Below, in pieces: positions 6,250 to 7,597 of a DNA stretch of 7,597 bases. Positions within the stretch are counted from its first letter, which is position 1. Each line of letters starts with the position of its first letter. The notes below the pieces were generated by a model. The model was given only the letters and a program-made list of their open reading frames with translations. It was not told the origin of the DNA and did no database searches. Source of the DNA: an uncultured Porphyromonadaceae bacterium (GTDB lineage Bacteria; Bacteroidota; Bacteroidia; Bacteroidales; Muribaculaceae); assembly GCA_900547825.1 (NCBI GenBank), contig URII01000082.1, forward strand, positions 1 to 7,597, read 5' to 3'. Both the position numbers and the translations under genes were made by a program.

Positions 6250-6290
6250 CCGGGGATGCGCTTTCACTCAGCGCATCCCCGGTTGCTTTT
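6250..6290 (+). terminator. Intrinsic terminator of the oxidoreductase gene
   Basis: A perfect 12-bp stem, CCGGGGATGCGC (6250-6261) with GCGCATCCCCGG (6271-6282), encloses a nine-base loop. It is followed by TTGCTTTT (6283-6290). It begins about 20 bases after the stop codon and should insulate the small secreted-protein gene from the strongly expressed upstream gene. Confidence 0.88.
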
Positions 6291-6357
6291 ATACATGACC
6301 GAACCATAGCTGCCCTGCCGATGTTTATCTTTCATAACCCTTATATATTATACAATT

Positions 6358-6867
6358 ATGAAAAAAATCATATTAACATTGGCATTAACACTCCTATCAG
6401 TATCCGGAGCGTTCTCAATGACCTATAAAGAAGCTTTTGAAGATATCCTTACCATGCCGCAGCTCAATGGTGTGGCCGGCGCAAAGGATTCAGGCTCAGG
6501 CTGGATAGACGCCCTCAGAATAGACAACGCCACCATTACATACCGGGCACACGAAGTAGGCAACGAGCAAACTGTTTTTTACGGAAGCCGTGTTGACTCT
6601 ATTGCACGTAAACTCCCGGCCTCCGAGCTCATCATAGCAGGCGAGAATGTACGCAATCTGTTCTATATGTTCGCCCGTCCCGTCAACCCCACGACCTATG
6701 AGGTGCTTATACTCGTGGATCAGGCTTACTACGGACAGACAGTAGCCATATGGGGCCATATAAATGCACACATGATACCGGCCCTCAAAAAAGGCGAAGT
6801 CAAATTCGGCCCGGGGCATACATTCTCCGTCAACATCCCTGTAATGACATTCGGAGCCACACTCTGA
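6358..6867 (+). CDS. Secreted protein of unknown function
   Basis: I do not recognise the family. The 169-residue product starts with a clear signal peptide (MKKIILTLALTLLSVSGAFS, residues 1-20), with a likely type I cleavage after Ser20, so it should be periplasmic or outside the cell. There is no lipobox cysteine; in fact the protein has no cysteine at all. The mature part of about 149 residues alternates polar and hydrophobic stretches, such as VFYGSRVDSIA (73-83) and YEVLILVDQAYYGQTVAIW (114-132), suggesting a mixed or beta-rich small fold with no membrane segment. The ATG at 6358 is the natural start because it begins the signal peptide. No strong promoter is visible; TATCTTTC at 6326-6333 is one base off a -7 box but has no good -33 partner. 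It is a single gene between two terminators. A family of uncharacterised Bacteroidota envelope proteins is likely. Confidence 0.8.
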   Translation: MKKIILTLALTLLSVSGAFSMTYKEAFEDILTMPQLNGVAGAKDSGSGWIDALRIDNATITYRAHEVGNEQTVFYGSRVDSIARKLPASELIIAGENVRNLFYMFARPVNPTTYEVLILVDQAYYGQTVAIWGHINAHMIPALKKGEVKFGPGHTFSVNIPVMTFGATL

Positions 6868-6885
6868 TACGGTTCCGTCACATAG

Positions 6886-6923
6886 AAAAACAGGCCTCAG
6901 GTAAATTCCTGAAGCCTGTTTTT
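6886..6923. terminator. Bidirectional terminator between convergent genes
   Basis: An inverted repeat AAAAACAGGC (6886-6895) with GCCTGTTTTT (6914-6923), continued inside by TCAGG/CCTGA and interrupted by one mismatch, has a six-base loop. It carries an A tract on one side and a T tract on the other, so it reads as a terminator from both strands. It lies 18 bases after the secreted-protein stop and 16 bases beyond the stop of the opposing peptidase gene. Confidence 0.87.
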
Positions 6924-6939
6924 ATTCCAGTCACTTAAC

Positions 6940-7597
6940 TTATTGTGCTGCCGGACGCTTGTAGCCGTCCTTTTCGGCACGCTTCGACATGCGCTCTATG
7001 CGGGCTTTGGTTTCAGGATGCGACGAGAACATCTTGTCGATATAGCTCCGCTTGTCGCCACTTTCCATCGAACTGAGTTTCTCAAACGCCATAACCATAC
7101 CCCAGGGATTGCGTCCGTTTTTCACAAGAAACTCGTAGCCGCAGTCATCAGCTTCCTTTTCCTGTTTCTGCGAGAATTTGGCGCTTACAAGCGATGAGCC
7201 GAGATCACCCAGCTGTGATTCTGTCAGAGCACCGGCCACACCACCGGTTGACGCCACGGCATCTTTCATGGCGCCTGTAAGCAATTCGGTCTTGAAAGCT
7301 TTTTTCGAATGCCGTTTCATCACATGGCCTATCTCATGGCCTATGATACCAAGCAATTCATCATCGTCCATTATATCCATAAGCGACGAGAACACCCTCA
7401 CACTGCCGTCGGGACATGCAAACGCATTTACGTCAATCACATCATAAACCTTGAAATTAAGCGGAATGCCGTCGGCATCCTTAAGTCCCTCGGTAAGGCG
7501 TTTGAGCCGTTGAGTATAAGGATTGTCATCGCCGGGCACCGGATTATTCTTATCCATCCAGTCAACGGACTCTTTAACATAAGCAGCCATCTGGGCA
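6940..7597 (-). CDS. M48-family zinc metallopeptidase (5' end outside the window)
   Basis: The visible part gives about 218 residues and the frame stays open to the window edge, so the N terminus is missing. The zinc-binding motif HEIGH (His85, Glu86, His89, counted from the Met at 7590) and the downstream QEKEADDCG, in which Glu144 is the probable third zinc ligand, identify an M48 peptidase. The closing SSHPETKARIERM is also typical of the LoiP/BepA/YcaL-like branch. Those relatives are usually periplasmic, often lipoproteins, and take part in envelope protein quality control; this role is an inference. The Met at 7590 is unlikely to be the real start because family members normally have a signal peptide before this region and the codons upstream remain open. 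The gene converges on the secreted-protein gene across a shared terminator. Confidence 0.92.
   Translation of the reverse strand, partial: AQMAAYVKESVDWMDKNNPVPGDDNPYTQRLKRLTEGLKDADGIPLNFKVYDVIDVNAFACPDGSVRVFSSLMDIMDDDELLGIIGHEIGHVMKRHSKKAFKTELLTGAMKDAVASTGGVAGALTESQLGDLGSSLVSAKFSQKQEKEADDCGYEFLVKNGRNPWGMVMAFEKLSSMESGDKRSYIDKMFSSHPETKARIERMSKRAEKDGYKRPAAQ

Noticed and set aside
6213..6428. 71-residue open frame running from the oxidoreductase end into the secreted-protein gene
   Set aside because: It crosses a strong terminator and overlaps two convincing genes in other frames.

Overview
The window looks like chromosomal DNA of a member of the Bacteroidota, probably order Bacteroidales; a gut lineage such as Muribaculaceae is a guess. 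The reasons are the promoters (a TTTG-like -33 element, 19-20 bases, then TAnnTTTG), starts without clear Shine-Dalgarno sequences, a large one-chain pyruvate:ferredoxin oxidoreductase typical of anaerobes, and the overall protein style. No phage, transposase, integrase or CRISPR gene is visible.

Left part (1-1126): a tRNA-Ala(GGC) with an encoded CCA and its own terminator is followed at once by a two-gene MntA/HepT toxin-antitoxin operon (antitoxin nucleotidyltransferase, then HEPN toxin, overlapping by 8 bases). Behind the operon is a decayed second copy of the sequence that precedes it: tRNA 3' end, terminator stem, promoter area and the first codons of mntA. The module is therefore bracketed by an imperfect direct repeat that starts inside the tRNA. 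This is the most unusual structure in the window.

Middle part (1127-2584): a Blc-type lipocalin lipoprotein, a tRNA-Arg(TCT) on the minus strand with its own terminator, and a LysE-family exporter-like membrane protein. The tRNA-Arg and lysE-like promoters are divergent. The lysE-like promoter sits so close to its ATG that the mRNA should be leaderless or nearly so.

Right part (2585-7597): a 1188-residue pyruvate:ferredoxin oxidoreductase with a strong promoter and a 12-bp-stem terminator, then an unrecognised small secreted protein. Convergent to that, and separated by a bidirectional terminator, is an M48-family zinc metallopeptidase that runs off the right edge of the window.

The genes do not form one pathway. 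Apart from mntA-hepT each appears to be its own transcription unit. The oxidoreductase is central anaerobic metabolism; the lipocalin, the secreted protein and the peptidase are likely cell-envelope functions; the toxin-antitoxin pair is the accessory part.
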